The translations under genes and the position numbers were made by a program. The notes under the pieces were generated by a model. It did no database searches. It was not told where the DNA came from and worked only from the letters and a program-made list of their open reading frames with translations. Below are positions 15,389-23,815 of a stretch of 37,723 nt of DNA, in pieces. Positions within the stretch are counted from its first letter, which is position 1, and every line of letters starts with the position of its first letter. This DNA comes from Salinivenus sp. (GTDB taxonomy: Bacteria > Bacteroidota > Rhodothermia > Rhodothermales > Salinibacteraceae), in the NCBI GenBank assembly GCA_018609755.1, contig JAHENZ010000226.1, forward strand, positions 1 through 37,723, read 5' to 3'.

Positions 15389-15988
15389 CTATAGCACACG
15401 TCGCAGAATGGACTGGAGGCGCTCGTGGTCGTCATCCAACAGGCGGCTCAGGGCGCGTCCGGCCGCGACCAACGCCTCCCGTCCGCCGTGCTCCCCCCCG
15501 TTCGCCTCATAGATGCGGCGAAGGACGGCCACCAACAAGTCATCGACGGGCACAGCGGGATCGGGGTGTTCTACCAGCGTGCGCAAAAAGTCGAATGGGG
15601 CGTCGAGGGTACGGACGTGCTCGTCCGTGCAGAGATGAACGAAGTCGTGGATGTCGGGGGGGTGCGGCGGAAGTGTCTGGCGGATTCGTCCCTCGCGGTC
15701 CCGGCACGCGAGCACCTGCGCGCGGACGGTGGTACGGAGCAGCTCTTGCACCATGGGCATCTCTTCGGCCCGCTCCTCGGGCGAGAGCCCAAGGGCCACA
15801 GCCTCTCGGTTCGAGTCGTAACTGCCCGTCTCCACGTGGCTCACGAGCCCGAATAGCGTACGGTCTCCGTCTCCCTCAACACGAATCCACGACCCGAAGG
15901 CCGGAGACTCCGCCTCCTCGTATACTTCTACGACAAACTGGCGTGTGCTGGACTCAATGACTTCACCGATGGGCTCCCGCTCGCTCAT
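15389..15988 (-). CDS. HAS-barrel-like protein, neighbour of NurA
   Basis: A 199-residue protein. Residues about 5-75 (IGEVIESSTRQFVVEVYEEA, FGSWIRVEGDGDRTLFGLVSHVETGSYDS) resemble the HAS-barrel domain found at the N-terminus of HerA ATPases and in stand-alone relatives in cyanobacteria. The rest is mostly helical, ending in a DDDHERLQSILRRVL helix. No ATPase (Walker) motif is present. It follows nurA by 161 bases on the same strand, which supports a role in the HerA-NurA DNA end-processing machinery, perhaps as a docking subunit. The HAS-barrel call rests on recalled family resemblance. Confidence 0.6.
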   Translation of the reverse strand: MSEREPIGEVIESSTRQFVVEVYEEAESPAFGSWIRVEGDGDRTLFGLVSHVETGSYDSNREAVALGLSPEERAEEMPMVQELLRTTVRAQVLACRDREGRIRQTLPPHPPDIHDFVHLCTDEHVRTLDAPFDFLRTLVEHPDPAVPVDDLLVAVLRRIYEANGGEHGGREALVAAGRALSRLLDDDHERLQSILRRVL

Positions 15989-16149
15989 GTCCGATGCCCC
16001 GTCAATGGAAGGAGAGACGATGATTCGTGCATATTCACCCTCAACGTGAGAAGTTGTTCAGCCCGGACGTTGACACACATCCCAACATACCTGAGCAATC
16101 CACGGCACGTGAGGCTGAGCACTATACTCACGCGAATGGCCAGGGCGCT

Positions 16150-17331
16150 TCACACACGCGGCGCCTGCTTCGACCGGCGCTTGCGCGAATCGGTCGGCGA
16201 GAGTCCCGCCCGTCGAAGCCGCCGCTCCATGAGACGAAAGAACGCCTCCCGCTCCGACGCCCGGATGACGGCCCGTTCGTGCGCCTCCGAGAGCGCCAAC
16301 GGGTAGCCGTCGCCCTTCTGGCACTCGCGCAACACCGTGGCGTGGATACGGTCGACGAGCGAGGGTTCGTCCACGACCCAGCGTGGCAGCTCGACACGAG
16401 CCATCTCCCCGGCTCCGGTCGACGACGGCACCTTCAGGTAGAAGTAACAGACCTCCGTCCCTTCCGGATACGAACGCTGGATGTGCGAGGTGGAGCCGAA
16501 GGTGGCCGACCGATGGCCCGGGGCCAACACCCCGTCGAACACGTGACGGTCGAGCAGTCCATTCAACGAGGGCCCCTCGGGCGAAACGCCGATGTTCTCC
16601 GGAACCGCCGCGTCGAGCTCGGCCAGGACAAAGCGGAGCAGGTTCACCACCTCTGTGGTGGCCGGCATGCTGACGTACGAGGCGATCGGCAACCCCGCCT
16701 GCTGGAAGGACCGAAGATGCTCAGTGTAGCGGGCGATCAAGGCCTCCTCCACCGCCTCGTTGTTCATGCCGCGGATCATCCATCGAATCAACGTCCCGTC
16801 GGCAAGGGCCACGAGGGGGCGCCCCTCGACCTGCGCCTCCTGCGCGACGGCGAGCAGGTGCTCCAGCTCCATTTCGTCACGGAGGGCAGACACAAGCTCG
16901 GTCGTCATCGAGCCCAGCACCTCGTCGATGTGCTCGCTAAGGTCATCTTCGAAGCGGAGGCGGGGCACGGACTCAAGAACCGGATCTTCTTGTGTCCCAT
17001 ACTGAAAGCCCACACGGCTCACGTTGAGCAGGAAGAAGGTTGGGTCCACGTGTCGGTCCGGATAAATTTGTGACCCGTCTGTGGCTACGACAGTAATGGG
17101 CGTGGGGCGGTCTGGCGCCCGAACCGTCCGGTCTGGGGACTCCTGCAGAGCGGCGACGAGTCGACGCGGTTGGGCTTCTTCGACTGCTGCCTGCACCTCA
17201 GGCCAGTGCTCAGCACAGGCGCGGAGTGCATCCGTGGCTCGTGTTCGTTGCTCGGCCCGCCGGTCGCGCACGGTTGCCTCGAACTTCTGAAAGTCGTCGA
17301 GTTGGGCCCGAAGCTGCGAGAGGTCAAGCAT
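16150..17331 (-). CDS. nurA: NurA-domain nuclease
   Basis: A 393-residue protein of the NurA family, 5'-3' nucleases of RNase H-like fold that work with the HerA hexameric ATPase in DNA end resection. The metal-binding Asp lies in VVATDGSQIYPDRH (about residues 83-96), and a second conserved acidic site in ALADGTLIRW (about 175-184). The N-terminal 60 residues are a charged helix, probably coiled coil; the C-terminus is very basic (RKRRSKQAPR). No full HerA gene is in the window; a HAS-barrel-like protein gene follows 161 bases downstream instead. Confidence 0.8.
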   Translation of the reverse strand: MLDLSQLRAQLDDFQKFEATVRDRRAEQRTRATDALRACAEHWPEVQAAVEEAQPRRLVAALQESPDRTVRAPDRPTPITVVATDGSQIYPDRHVDPTFFLLNVSRVGFQYGTQEDPVLESVPRLRFEDDLSEHIDEVLGSMTTELVSALRDEMELEHLLAVAQEAQVEGRPLVALADGTLIRWMIRGMNNEAVEEALIARYTEHLRSFQQAGLPIASYVSMPATTEVVNLLRFVLAELDAAVPENIGVSPEGPSLNGLLDRHVFDGVLAPGHRSATFGSTSHIQRSYPEGTEVCYFYLKVPSSTGAGEMARVELPRWVVDEPSLVDRIHATVLRECQKGDGYPLALSEAHERAVIRASEREAFFRLMERRLRRAGLSPTDSRKRRSKQAPRV

Positions 17332-17454
17332 GGAATGATTGGCGGTGTTGACAAATGCGATATCCTACAGCAGTTGGGGGCAAACCACGTAGCCCGTCCG
17401 TTGTCTCCAAAAACCCCCATTATCCGGACCCACACAGCACGAGACAGCCCCTGA

Positions 17455-18183
17455 TTACTGAAGGACGTAGACGAGTTGAACCGTGGCATTCACTTCAATT
17501 TCCCCTGCCGCGTAAGCGTCCGGTTCGGGGGCAGAGTCTTCCATCGATTTGGAGGAGAATTGCATCTGAACGCGAGGAGAGGGCTCGTTGAACCCAAAGG
17601 ATTGCTCTTGAATCTGCTGGACGGGGCCGAGCTCCGCCCCCAGCGTAGTGGCCAGAAGCTCTGCCTTGTCGCGGGCATTCTGAGCAGCCGTGCGAAGCGC
17701 GTCGTTGCGAAGAGACGCACGATCGCTCAAGCCATAATCAATTCCCTCTAAGCGGTTGGCCCCGCTTTGAACCACCCGGGTCACCAGCGTGGGCAACTGC
17801 TCAAGATCACTCACCTCCACCACCACTTGCCGGCTCGCCTCATAGCCCTTCTCTTCACGTTCTTCGGTCTTCGGGTTGTACTCCCGGCGCGGCTGAAGGC
17901 GCAGCATTTCCATCCGTATCTTGGACTCGGGGACGTCCAGTTCGCGAACAGCATTCATCGCCCCTTTTGCGGCCTCTGCGTTTTGGGCACGGGCCGCCTC
18001 TGCCGTCTTCGCCCGCGTTACGATGCCGAAGCGCACGGTGGCTTGATCGGGCGCAGTCTTAACGGTCGCCTCGCCGCTGACGCGCACCGTCCGAGACGGC
18101 GAATCGGACGTTTGGGCCTGAACCGGCACCGCGAGAAGAATGGAAAAGATCAGCGTACTGAGAAAATGTGGACGGAACGTCAT
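17455..18183 (-). CDS. SIMPL-domain (DUF541) periplasmic protein
   Basis: A 242-residue secreted protein. A signal peptide (FLSTLIFSILLAVPVQAQ) is followed by the SIMPL domain: RTVRVSGEATVKTAPDQATVRFGI, then the Ala-rich helix KTAEAARAQNAEAAKGAMNAV, VPESKIRM and a C-terminal strand VNATVQLVYVLQ. Family members are periplasmic or outer-membrane proteins of poorly known function, some linked to oxidative stress. ATG 18183 is preferred over the in-frame TTG at 18192. It is transcribed away from a 617-base gene-free region. Confidence 0.85.
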   Translation of the reverse strand: MTFRPHFLSTLIFSILLAVPVQAQTSDSPSRTVRVSGEATVKTAPDQATVRFGIVTRAKTAEAARAQNAEAAKGAMNAVRELDVPESKIRMEMLRLQPRREYNPKTEEREEKGYEASRQVVVEVSDLEQLPTLVTRVVQSGANRLEGIDYGLSDRASLRNDALRTAAQNARDKAELLATTLGAELGPVQQIQEQSFGFNEPSPRVQMQFSSKSMEDSAPEPDAYAAGEIEVNATVQLVYVLQ

Positions 18184-18800
18184 CGGAAGCAAAGAGGGAT
18201 CGGAAAGTAGATGTTGACGGACAGAATGAACGTCTGCCCTCTCCGGTTATTGTCTCTCTCGTGATCCTGAAACAAAAGACAACAGCAGGATGCCCACCGT
18301 AATCCTGAAGAGTGATGTTTTGAGCAAGTCTGCCGTTCCGGGGAGCGGAGCCTAAAAGTGCTCGTTTATGAGAATGGGCGCCGGCAGTTTGCGGCCGCGT
18401 GAACCCAGCCCTTGCTCTCTCTGACTTGCCAACGGAACGTTTCCCAATCTTCTCCTCCGCTGTGGGGAGTATCAGATTAACCGCAGCACGGAGAACCGAT
18501 TTCTTCGGACCTTTTGCTTCACAATGAGGGAACTGCCTGTCGTCAATCAAAAACGGTTCAATACTGCAAGATTGCATCTCGATGGAACCGAGATAACATC
18601 CTTCGGACATTCTCCAAAATCTATACAGGAGGAGCACTCGTACACCGCAAGGGACCGTACTTGGATGTTTTTAAATACCGCAGGCATTCGAGCCCTCTCC
18701 ACTCTCCACACGCCCGTACGTACATACGTTCCGGCACGATTGAGAGAAGCACACCAGACCGGCCCCCATCGTTTATCTCGAATCTCAACTGCCCCCCTAC
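18184..18800. other. 617-base intergenic region between divergent genes
   Basis: Separates the SIMPL gene (-) from the PLP enzyme gene (+) and must hold both promoters. I looked for a SAM-I, SAM-II or cobalamin riboswitch because the plus-strand gene belongs to sulfur amino-acid metabolism and found no recognisable core. A CA-rich word, CACACGCCCGTACGTACATACG (18707-18728), resembles the CA/GT tracts near 25010, 23720 and 705. Just before ATG 18801 the leader is C-rich with a CTCGAATCTCAAC motif. No coding frame here looks real. Confidence 0.5.
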
Positions 18801-19943
18801 ATGCCTACACTTGATACCCGGGCCATCCACGACGGTGAGCCCGACCCACGAATTGAGGGTGCGGTCTCGCTCCCCATTTTCCAGACGGCCACGTACACGC
18901 ACGAGGACCCGAACGACGAGGTCCGGTACATTCGGTACAACAACACGCCGAACCACGAGGCGCTCCACGGAAAACTCGCCTCCCTGGAAGCGACCGACGA
19001 CGCGCTGGTCACAGCCAGTGGGATGGCTGCGATTTCGTCGACCCTCCTCTCCCTCTTGAGCGCGGGCGATCATCTCGTCGCGCCGCAGAGCCTCTACGGT
19101 GGCACACTCGACCTCTTCGACGATCTCCTCCCCCGCTTCGACGTGGGGCATTCGTTCTTTCCCAAGGCCGACGATCCGTCGACCTGGAGCGAAGCGCTCA
19201 CCGACTCCACGACGGTGCTCTACGCCGAATCACTCACCAATCCGCTCCTGGAGGTGCCGGATCTGGAGGCGATGGTCGACTTCGCGGACAAGCACGATCT
19301 CATCACCGTGATCGACAACACCTTTGCGTCCCCGGCCAATCTCCGGCCTGCCGAGATCGGGTTCGACATCTCGCTCCACTCCGGCACGAAGTACCTAGCC
19401 GGCCACTCGGACCTCGCGGCGGGAGTCGTCGCCGGCCCGAAGGATCTCATGGAGCAGATCGGACACACCCACAAACTCTTGGGGGGAATGCTCGATCCCC
19501 ACGCCTGCTTCCTGCTCCACCGCAGTCTGAAAACCCTCGGCGTGCGGGTCCGGCAGCAGAATGAAACGGCCCTGGCTCTCGCAGAAGCCCTCGACAATCA
19601 CGACGCAATCGAGAAGGTCCGGTATCCGGGCCTCCCCGAGCACCCCGACCACGATCGCGCCACCGCGCTCATGGACGGATTTGGCGGCATGGTGAGCTTC
19701 ATTCTCACCCCCGAGACCGACGTGGCTGCCTTCTTCGACGACCTCACCCTCCCCATCCGTGCCCCCAGCCTGGGGGGAGTGGAAAGCCTCATCACACAGC
19801 CCATCCACACCTCCCACGCCAGCACGGACCCGGCACTGCGTCAAAAAATGGGCATCACCGACCGATTCGTGCGCATCTCCGTCGGCCTGGAGGGTACCGA
19901 CGATCTCGTGGACGACGTTACGTCGGCACTCGATCAGGCCTGA
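18801..19943 (+). CDS. Cys/Met-metabolism PLP enzyme (cystathionine gamma-synthase/lyase family)
   Basis: A 380-residue fold-type I PLP enzyme. The family landmarks are ASGMAAISSTLL (phosphate-binding), YAESLTNPLLEVPDL, VIDNTFASP (Asp contacting the pyridine nitrogen), the Schiff-base lysine in SLHSGTKYLAGHSD (about residue 198) and the C-terminal APSLGGVESLITQP. Members perform cystathionine gamma-synthase, cystathionine gamma- or beta-lyase, O-acetylhomoserine sulfhydrylase or methionine gamma-lyase reactions, and sequence alone does not settle which. It is monocistronic and convergent with the phosphatase gene, with 24 bases between stops. Confidence 0.88.
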   Translation: MPTLDTRAIHDGEPDPRIEGAVSLPIFQTATYTHEDPNDEVRYIRYNNTPNHEALHGKLASLEATDDALVTASGMAAISSTLLSLLSAGDHLVAPQSLYGGTLDLFDDLLPRFDVGHSFFPKADDPSTWSEALTDSTTVLYAESLTNPLLEVPDLEAMVDFADKHDLITVIDNTFASPANLRPAEIGFDISLHSGTKYLAGHSDLAAGVVAGPKDLMEQIGHTHKLLGGMLDPHACFLLHRSLKTLGVRVRQQNETALALAEALDNHDAIEKVRYPGLPEHPDHDRATALMDGFGGMVSFILTPETDVAAFFDDLTLPIRAPSLGGVESLITQPIHTSHASTDPALRQKMGITDRFVRISVGLEGTDDLVDDVTSALDQA

Positions 19944-19967
19944 TCGACAGAGAACCACCGAAAGCCC

Positions 19968-20915
19968 TCACTCAAACACGAGATCGGCCACGACCGGGAG
20001 GTGATCCGAGGGAAATGTGCGTCCCCACCGCGCACTGAGGTGGCCGTGCCGGAGCACACGCCCCCCTGGACTCGCAAAGATATAGTCGATGCGGGTGTTT
20101 TCCTCCACCTCAAATCCGAAGGCATTGTAGGTCGATTCCGGCCCGTGGGGCGGCGTTTCGGACATCGTCCGGGTGTCTTGCAAGGACACTGGAGCATCGT
20201 CAGCCACGAGAATCTGAATGGGCTCATCGTCCGGTCTCGAATTGAAATCGCCCATGAGCACGACGGGCTCCTCCCCCCGAATCTCAGAGAGTCGTCGCTG
20301 TAGGAGGCGGGCACTCTCGACACGAGCCGTTCCGCCCCGATGGTCGAAGTGGGTGTTCACGAGAAGGAAAACCTCGTCCGTGACGCGGTCGCGGAAGCGG
20401 GCCCACGTCGCGATTCGGGGAAGTGCCCCGTCCCACCCTTTACTCCCCGGCTCTCGCGGCGTCTCGGACAGCCAAAATGTGTCATATTCCAGGAGCTCCA
20501 GTCGGGTGGCCTGATACAACAGCGCGCTAAACTCACCGCCCCCACTCGTATTCCGCCCCACCCCCACGCGCTGATAGCGGTCTAGCTGCTCCGTCAGGTC
20601 CCTCAGCTGGTGAAGCTGCCCTTCCTGCGTCCCCACCACCGCCGGCTCGTGGAAGCGAATCATAGAGGCGACCTTCGGCCCCCGCTCCGTCCAAGAGCGG
20701 TCCTCCGGGTCGTTGTAGCGGATGTTGTACGACATCACCCGGAGCGGAATCGTCGTCGAATCCGCGGTACCCGGCACGTAGGCCGGAAGCTGGATGCCCC
20801 GCAGATCCTCATTTCCCTCCTGGCCTGAAGAAAGACCGCGGCAGCCGAGAAGCCCCACCACAAGCCCGAGCCCCACCAATAGCGGCAGTGAAGTTACGTA
20901 CGGACGTCGATCCAT
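19968..20915 (-). CDS. Lipoprotein endonuclease/exonuclease/phosphatase-family hydrolase
   Basis: A 315-residue EEP-fold protein anchored as a lipoprotein (hydrophobic LPLLVLGLGLVVGLLGC-like segment, lipobox L-L-G-C near residue 25). Catalytic landmarks are RVMSYNIRYND (Asn), VGTQEG (metal-binding Glu), VNTHFDHRG, LMGDFNSRPDD and the final SDHLPVVADL (Asp-His). The NTHFDHRG and DYIF-rich segments match secreted phosphodiesterases of the sphingomyelinase/inositol-phosphatase side of the family rather than DNA repair enzymes. ATG 20915 fits the signal peptide; the frame stays open to 21188 without signal character. Substrate unknown. Confidence 0.85.
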   Translation of the reverse strand: MDRRPYVTSLPLLVGLGLVVGLLGCRGLSSGQEGNEDLRGIQLPAYVPGTADSTTIPLRVMSYNIRYNDPEDRSWTERGPKVASMIRFHEPAVVGTQEGQLHQLRDLTEQLDRYQRVGVGRNTSGGGEFSALLYQATRLELLEYDTFWLSETPREPGSKGWDGALPRIATWARFRDRVTDEVFLLVNTHFDHRGGTARVESARLLQRRLSEIRGEEPVVLMGDFNSRPDDEPIQILVADDAPVSLQDTRTMSETPPHGPESTYNAFGFEVEENTRIDYIFASPGGRVLRHGHLSARWGRTFPSDHLPVVADLVFE

Positions 20916-21064
20916 TGGGGGAAATCCAATTCGTTTGGGGGAATGGCACGGGGACTCTCGACTGGGGAAGCTTACACTGAATATGGAGAGCTGTGATTTG
21001 CGCGGATGGTGAAAAGTGTCGTATCGGAAGAGCGAACCCGCTCTCACAATTGACGCATCACGAT

Positions 21065-22420
21065 TTACCTCGCCAGTACGTCCGCACTCTTCAACAGGGC
21101 GCGGGCGTTGTGGTACGTGCCCTTCCAAATCGTGCCCTTCGGCTCCGTCCGTGCGTCGGGCGACTCGTCGAGACCACTCACGTACCACCCGCCGTGCTCG
21201 TGATCAACGAGGTACTGGTCGATGTACTGCCAGGTTTTTCGAGCCTTCCCCCCATAATCGCGAGGATCCTGGGGAAATCGATTCTCCATCAGGAGGAACG
21301 TGTGCAATGCTTCGGCCTGTGCCCACCACGATTTCGTGGAGCGAGCGATCTGCACCGAATCGGCCCCCATCACGAAGCCGCCGTCGTGAACACCGCCCTC
21401 CTCCTCGTCCCATCCGTACTCCAGCGCATGATCCACCATCCGCTTGCCCACTCTGAGGGTCGGCGCCGGATCTTTTCCGAGTGCATTGGCCGCCTCAAGC
21501 ATCAGAAAAGCCGTCTCCACGTCGTGCCCGAAGGAGACGTGGTCGAGGTAGTAGTTTTCGTCGCGGACCGCGAACGAGGAATCTCGGTAGGACACCGGCG
21601 TCCAGTCCCGCTCGAAAAAGCGCCGGAGCGACCCGCGATCCCGAACCATCGTGTCCCGCGTGAGAACGAGTAGTTCCTCCAAACGGTCGCGCAGATGCGG
21701 CGTCTCGGGCGCCACCTCATAGAGTGCCGTAAAGGCCTCGAGCAGGTGTATGGTGCTGTTTTGGTCCTTCGGCGGCGTGGAATCGTCGTACCAGTCCGTG
21801 TACGGCGTCCCGTCCGGCCGCATCGACTGAAAATACCCGCCGTACTCGTCGTCGTGCGCGTGATTGTCGAGCCATTCAAACGTACGCTGGGCCAGATTCA
21901 GGGCAGTCGTATCTCCAGTCACGGCGTAGTGGCTGGTCAATCCGTAGATGATAAACGCGTGACCGTAGGCGGTCTTAATGCCCGTGAACGAATTGGAGTC
22001 AGCCTGTACTTCTCCTGCCCGATTCACCAGCGAGTGAATCCCGCCACGTGTCTCATCCCAGAACGCCGTCTGCAAAAAGTCCACGCCGTGCCGGGCCGCC
22101 CGGAGGTAGAGCGAGTCGTCACGGGGCATCGCGTCGTGCACCTGCGACAGCGTCCAAACGTGCCGCGCCTGGGTGACAATGAATTTGTTCTGCGGTTCCA
22201 GCGGGGTCCAGTCGTGGGCAAAGTGGCTGCGATAGCCGCCGTGGGTCGAGTCGATGGCACGGGGATACCATGGATCCAGTAGATCCTGCTGGAGCGACTG
22301 CCGGAGGGTGTCAGCAAACGCGCGACGATTGGACTTCGGCTCCGACTCCGATGAGCAGCCCACGAGGAGGACCACGAGGAGGAACGTTCCTAGCGTAACG
22401 CTACGAGAGAACGAGATCAT
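21065..22420 (-). CDS. Lipoprotein AGE-family sugar 2-epimerase (cellobiose/mannobiose 2-epimerase-like)
   Basis: A 451-residue protein with a lipoprotein signal (SVTLGTFLLVVLLVGCSS, Cys about 22) and an (alpha/alpha)6-barrel of the N-acylglucosamine 2-epimerase family. Repeated helix-loop motifs are seen: THGGYRSHF, TQARHVWTLSQVHD, GHAFIIYGLTSHYAV, HLLEAFTALYEV, the catalytic-His segment FGHDVETAFLMLEAANAL, WWAQAEALHTFLLM and TIWKGTYHNARALL. The pattern matches cellobiose 2-epimerases such as that of Rhodothermus marinus (recalled). A lipoprotein location is unusual, since described enzymes are cytoplasmic, and suggests periplasmic action on imported oligosaccharides. It lies just upstream of the phosphodiesterase lipoprotein gene on the same strand. 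Confidence 0.82.
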   Translation of the reverse strand: MISFSRSVTLGTFLLVVLLVGCSSESEPKSNRRAFADTLRQSLQQDLLDPWYPRAIDSTHGGYRSHFAHDWTPLEPQNKFIVTQARHVWTLSQVHDAMPRDDSLYLRAARHGVDFLQTAFWDETRGGIHSLVNRAGEVQADSNSFTGIKTAYGHAFIIYGLTSHYAVTGDTTALNLAQRTFEWLDNHAHDDEYGGYFQSMRPDGTPYTDWYDDSTPPKDQNSTIHLLEAFTALYEVAPETPHLRDRLEELLVLTRDTMVRDRGSLRRFFERDWTPVSYRDSSFAVRDENYYLDHVSFGHDVETAFLMLEAANALGKDPAPTLRVGKRMVDHALEYGWDEEEGGVHDGGFVMGADSVQIARSTKSWWAQAEALHTFLLMENRFPQDPRDYGGKARKTWQYIDQYLVDHEHGGWYVSGLDESPDARTEPKGTIWKGTYHNARALLKSADVLAR

Positions 22421-22759
22421 TTTAGATAACACAATGAGCGACAAAAGACTCGACAGGTCCAATTCATTAGATAGGTCTCTTCGTACTCCACCTGAATGGC
22501 GGTCCACACGTCTACGGAGCGCACTGCCGTCAGTCGTATCCGAGACGACGAAAAAGGCAGTGCATGGAGAAAAGCGGTTTCAGGGTACGAGATGTCCGCG
22601 GTAAGATCAAATGGATTTACTAACTTTTGGAGCGCCGCAATCTACAGATTTTCGCCGCTTGCTTTTCGCACAATATTGCTGGCAGTGGTACCGCCTACTC
22701 CTTTGCTTTAATACGCAAACTCCCCTTCGCTTTCTCCCCCACATCTACTCTTCTCAGTT
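22421..22759. other. 339-base divergent intergenic region before mdh
   Basis: Lies between the epimerase (-) and mdh (+), so it carries both promoters. TTTAATAC at 22707-22714 could be a -10 element for mdh, but no good -35 lies 16-18 bases upstream. The last 30 bases before the mdh ATG are almost pure pyrimidine with no Shine-Dalgarno. No coding frame is convincing. Confidence 0.5.
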
Positions 22760-23707
22760 ATGCAAAAAGTAACCGTTATCGGGGCCGGCAACGTCGGCGC
22801 CACCGTAGCGGACTGTGTCGCGCAAAAGGACATGGTCCACGAAGTCGTTATGGTCGACATCAAAGAAGGCATGCCGCAGGGCAAAGGCCTCGACATGTTG
22901 GAGTCGAGCCCGGTCCACGGCTTCGACACGACGGTGACCGGCACCAACGACTACGGCCCCACCGAAGACTCCGATGTCTGTATCATTACCGCCGGCCTGC
23001 CGCGCAGCCCCGGCATGAGCCGCGACGACCTCCTCGCCAAGAACACGGAGATCGTGGGCGGCGTCACGGAGCAGTTCGTCGAGGGGAGTCCGGACAGCAC
23101 GATTATCGTGGTGGCCAATCCGCTCGACGTGATGACGTACGTGGCCTACGAAGCGAGTGACTTCCCGTCCAACCGCGTGATGGGCATGGCCGGCGTGCTC
23201 GACACGGCCCGCTACCGTGCTTTCATCGCCCAGGAGCTCGACGTGTCGGTGCGCGACATTCAGGCCCTGCTCATGGGGGGCCACGGCGACACGATGGTGC
23301 CCCTCCCCCGCTACACCACCATCGGCGGCATCCCGCTCACGCAGTGGCTCGACGACGACACCATCACCGACATCGTGGAGCGCACGAAGGGCGGCGGCGG
23401 CGAAATTGTCGACCTGATGGGGACCTCCGCATGGTACGCTCCCGGCGCGGCGGCGGCTGAAATGACGGAGGCCATCATCAAAGACAACAAGCGCATTCTT
23501 CCGGCGGCGGCCTACTGCGACGGCGAGTACGGCCTCGAAGACCTCTTCATCGGTGTGCCGGTGAAGCTGGGATCCGACGGCGTCGAAGAAATTATCGAAG
23601 TGGACCTGACGGACGAGGAAAAGGATCAGCTCGACACGTCTGCTGAGCACGTCCACAGCAATCTCGACGACCTTCAGCGTCTGCGGGACGCCGGTGAAAT
23701 TGGCTAA
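22760..23707 (+). CDS. mdh: NAD-dependent malate dehydrogenase (LDH-like type)
   Basis: A 315-residue TCA-cycle enzyme interconverting malate and oxaloacetate. The N-terminal Rossmann motif is VIGAGNVGATVA (residues 5-16) with Asp34 in MVDIK selecting NAD. Substrate-binding arginines lie in AGLPRSPGMSRDDL, the NPLDVMTY segment follows, and the catalytic His lies in GGHGDTMVPLPRYTT. The sequence closely resembles the well-studied halophilic S. ruber malate dehydrogenase as I recall it, and it is rich in Asp and Glu. Its 3' end runs into a GT-rich hairpin shared with the convergent CDF gene. Confidence 0.95.
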   Translation: MQKVTVIGAGNVGATVADCVAQKDMVHEVVMVDIKEGMPQGKGLDMLESSPVHGFDTTVTGTNDYGPTEDSDVCIITAGLPRSPGMSRDDLLAKNTEIVGGVTEQFVEGSPDSTIIVVANPLDVMTYVAYEASDFPSNRVMGMAGVLDTARYRAFIAQELDVSVRDIQALLMGGHGDTMVPLPRYTTIGGIPLTQWLDDDTITDIVERTKGGGGEIVDLMGTSAWYAPGAAAAEMTEAIIKDNKRILPAAAYCDGEYGLEDLFIGVPVKLGSDGVEEIIEVDLTDEEKDQLDTSAEHVHSNLDDLQRLRDAGEIG

Positions 23708-23714
23708 CTCTTTG

Positions 23715-23815
23715 GGGGTGTGTAGGTGTGTACGTATGTGGGTGTGTAGGGGCCTTCGACATGGCCCCGCCCACCTACATACCTTCACACATCCATACAT
23801 TCACACCTATTCGTA
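23715..23815. terminator. Long imperfect stem-loop between convergent mdh and CDF genes
   Basis: The GT-rich run after the mdh stop (23716-23748) faces a CA-rich run (23770-23809). The apex is a perfect GGGGCC (23749-23754) / GGCCCC (23763-23768) stem with an 8-base loop, and TAGGTGTG (23723-23730) pairs exactly with CACACCTA (23802-23809); pairing between is imperfect. It overlaps the last codons of the CDF gene. The position suggests a bidirectional transcript end. Confidence 0.6.

Noticed and set aside
18184-18800. SAM or cobalamin riboswitch upstream of the transsulfuration enzyme
   Set aside because: No conserved core of SAM-I, SAM-II or the B12 box is visible on the plus strand.
22754-23800. 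348-codon minus-strand frame opposite mdh
   Set aside because: Antisense shadow of a confidently identified malate dehydrogenase; composition is His/Arg/Val-rich without motifs.
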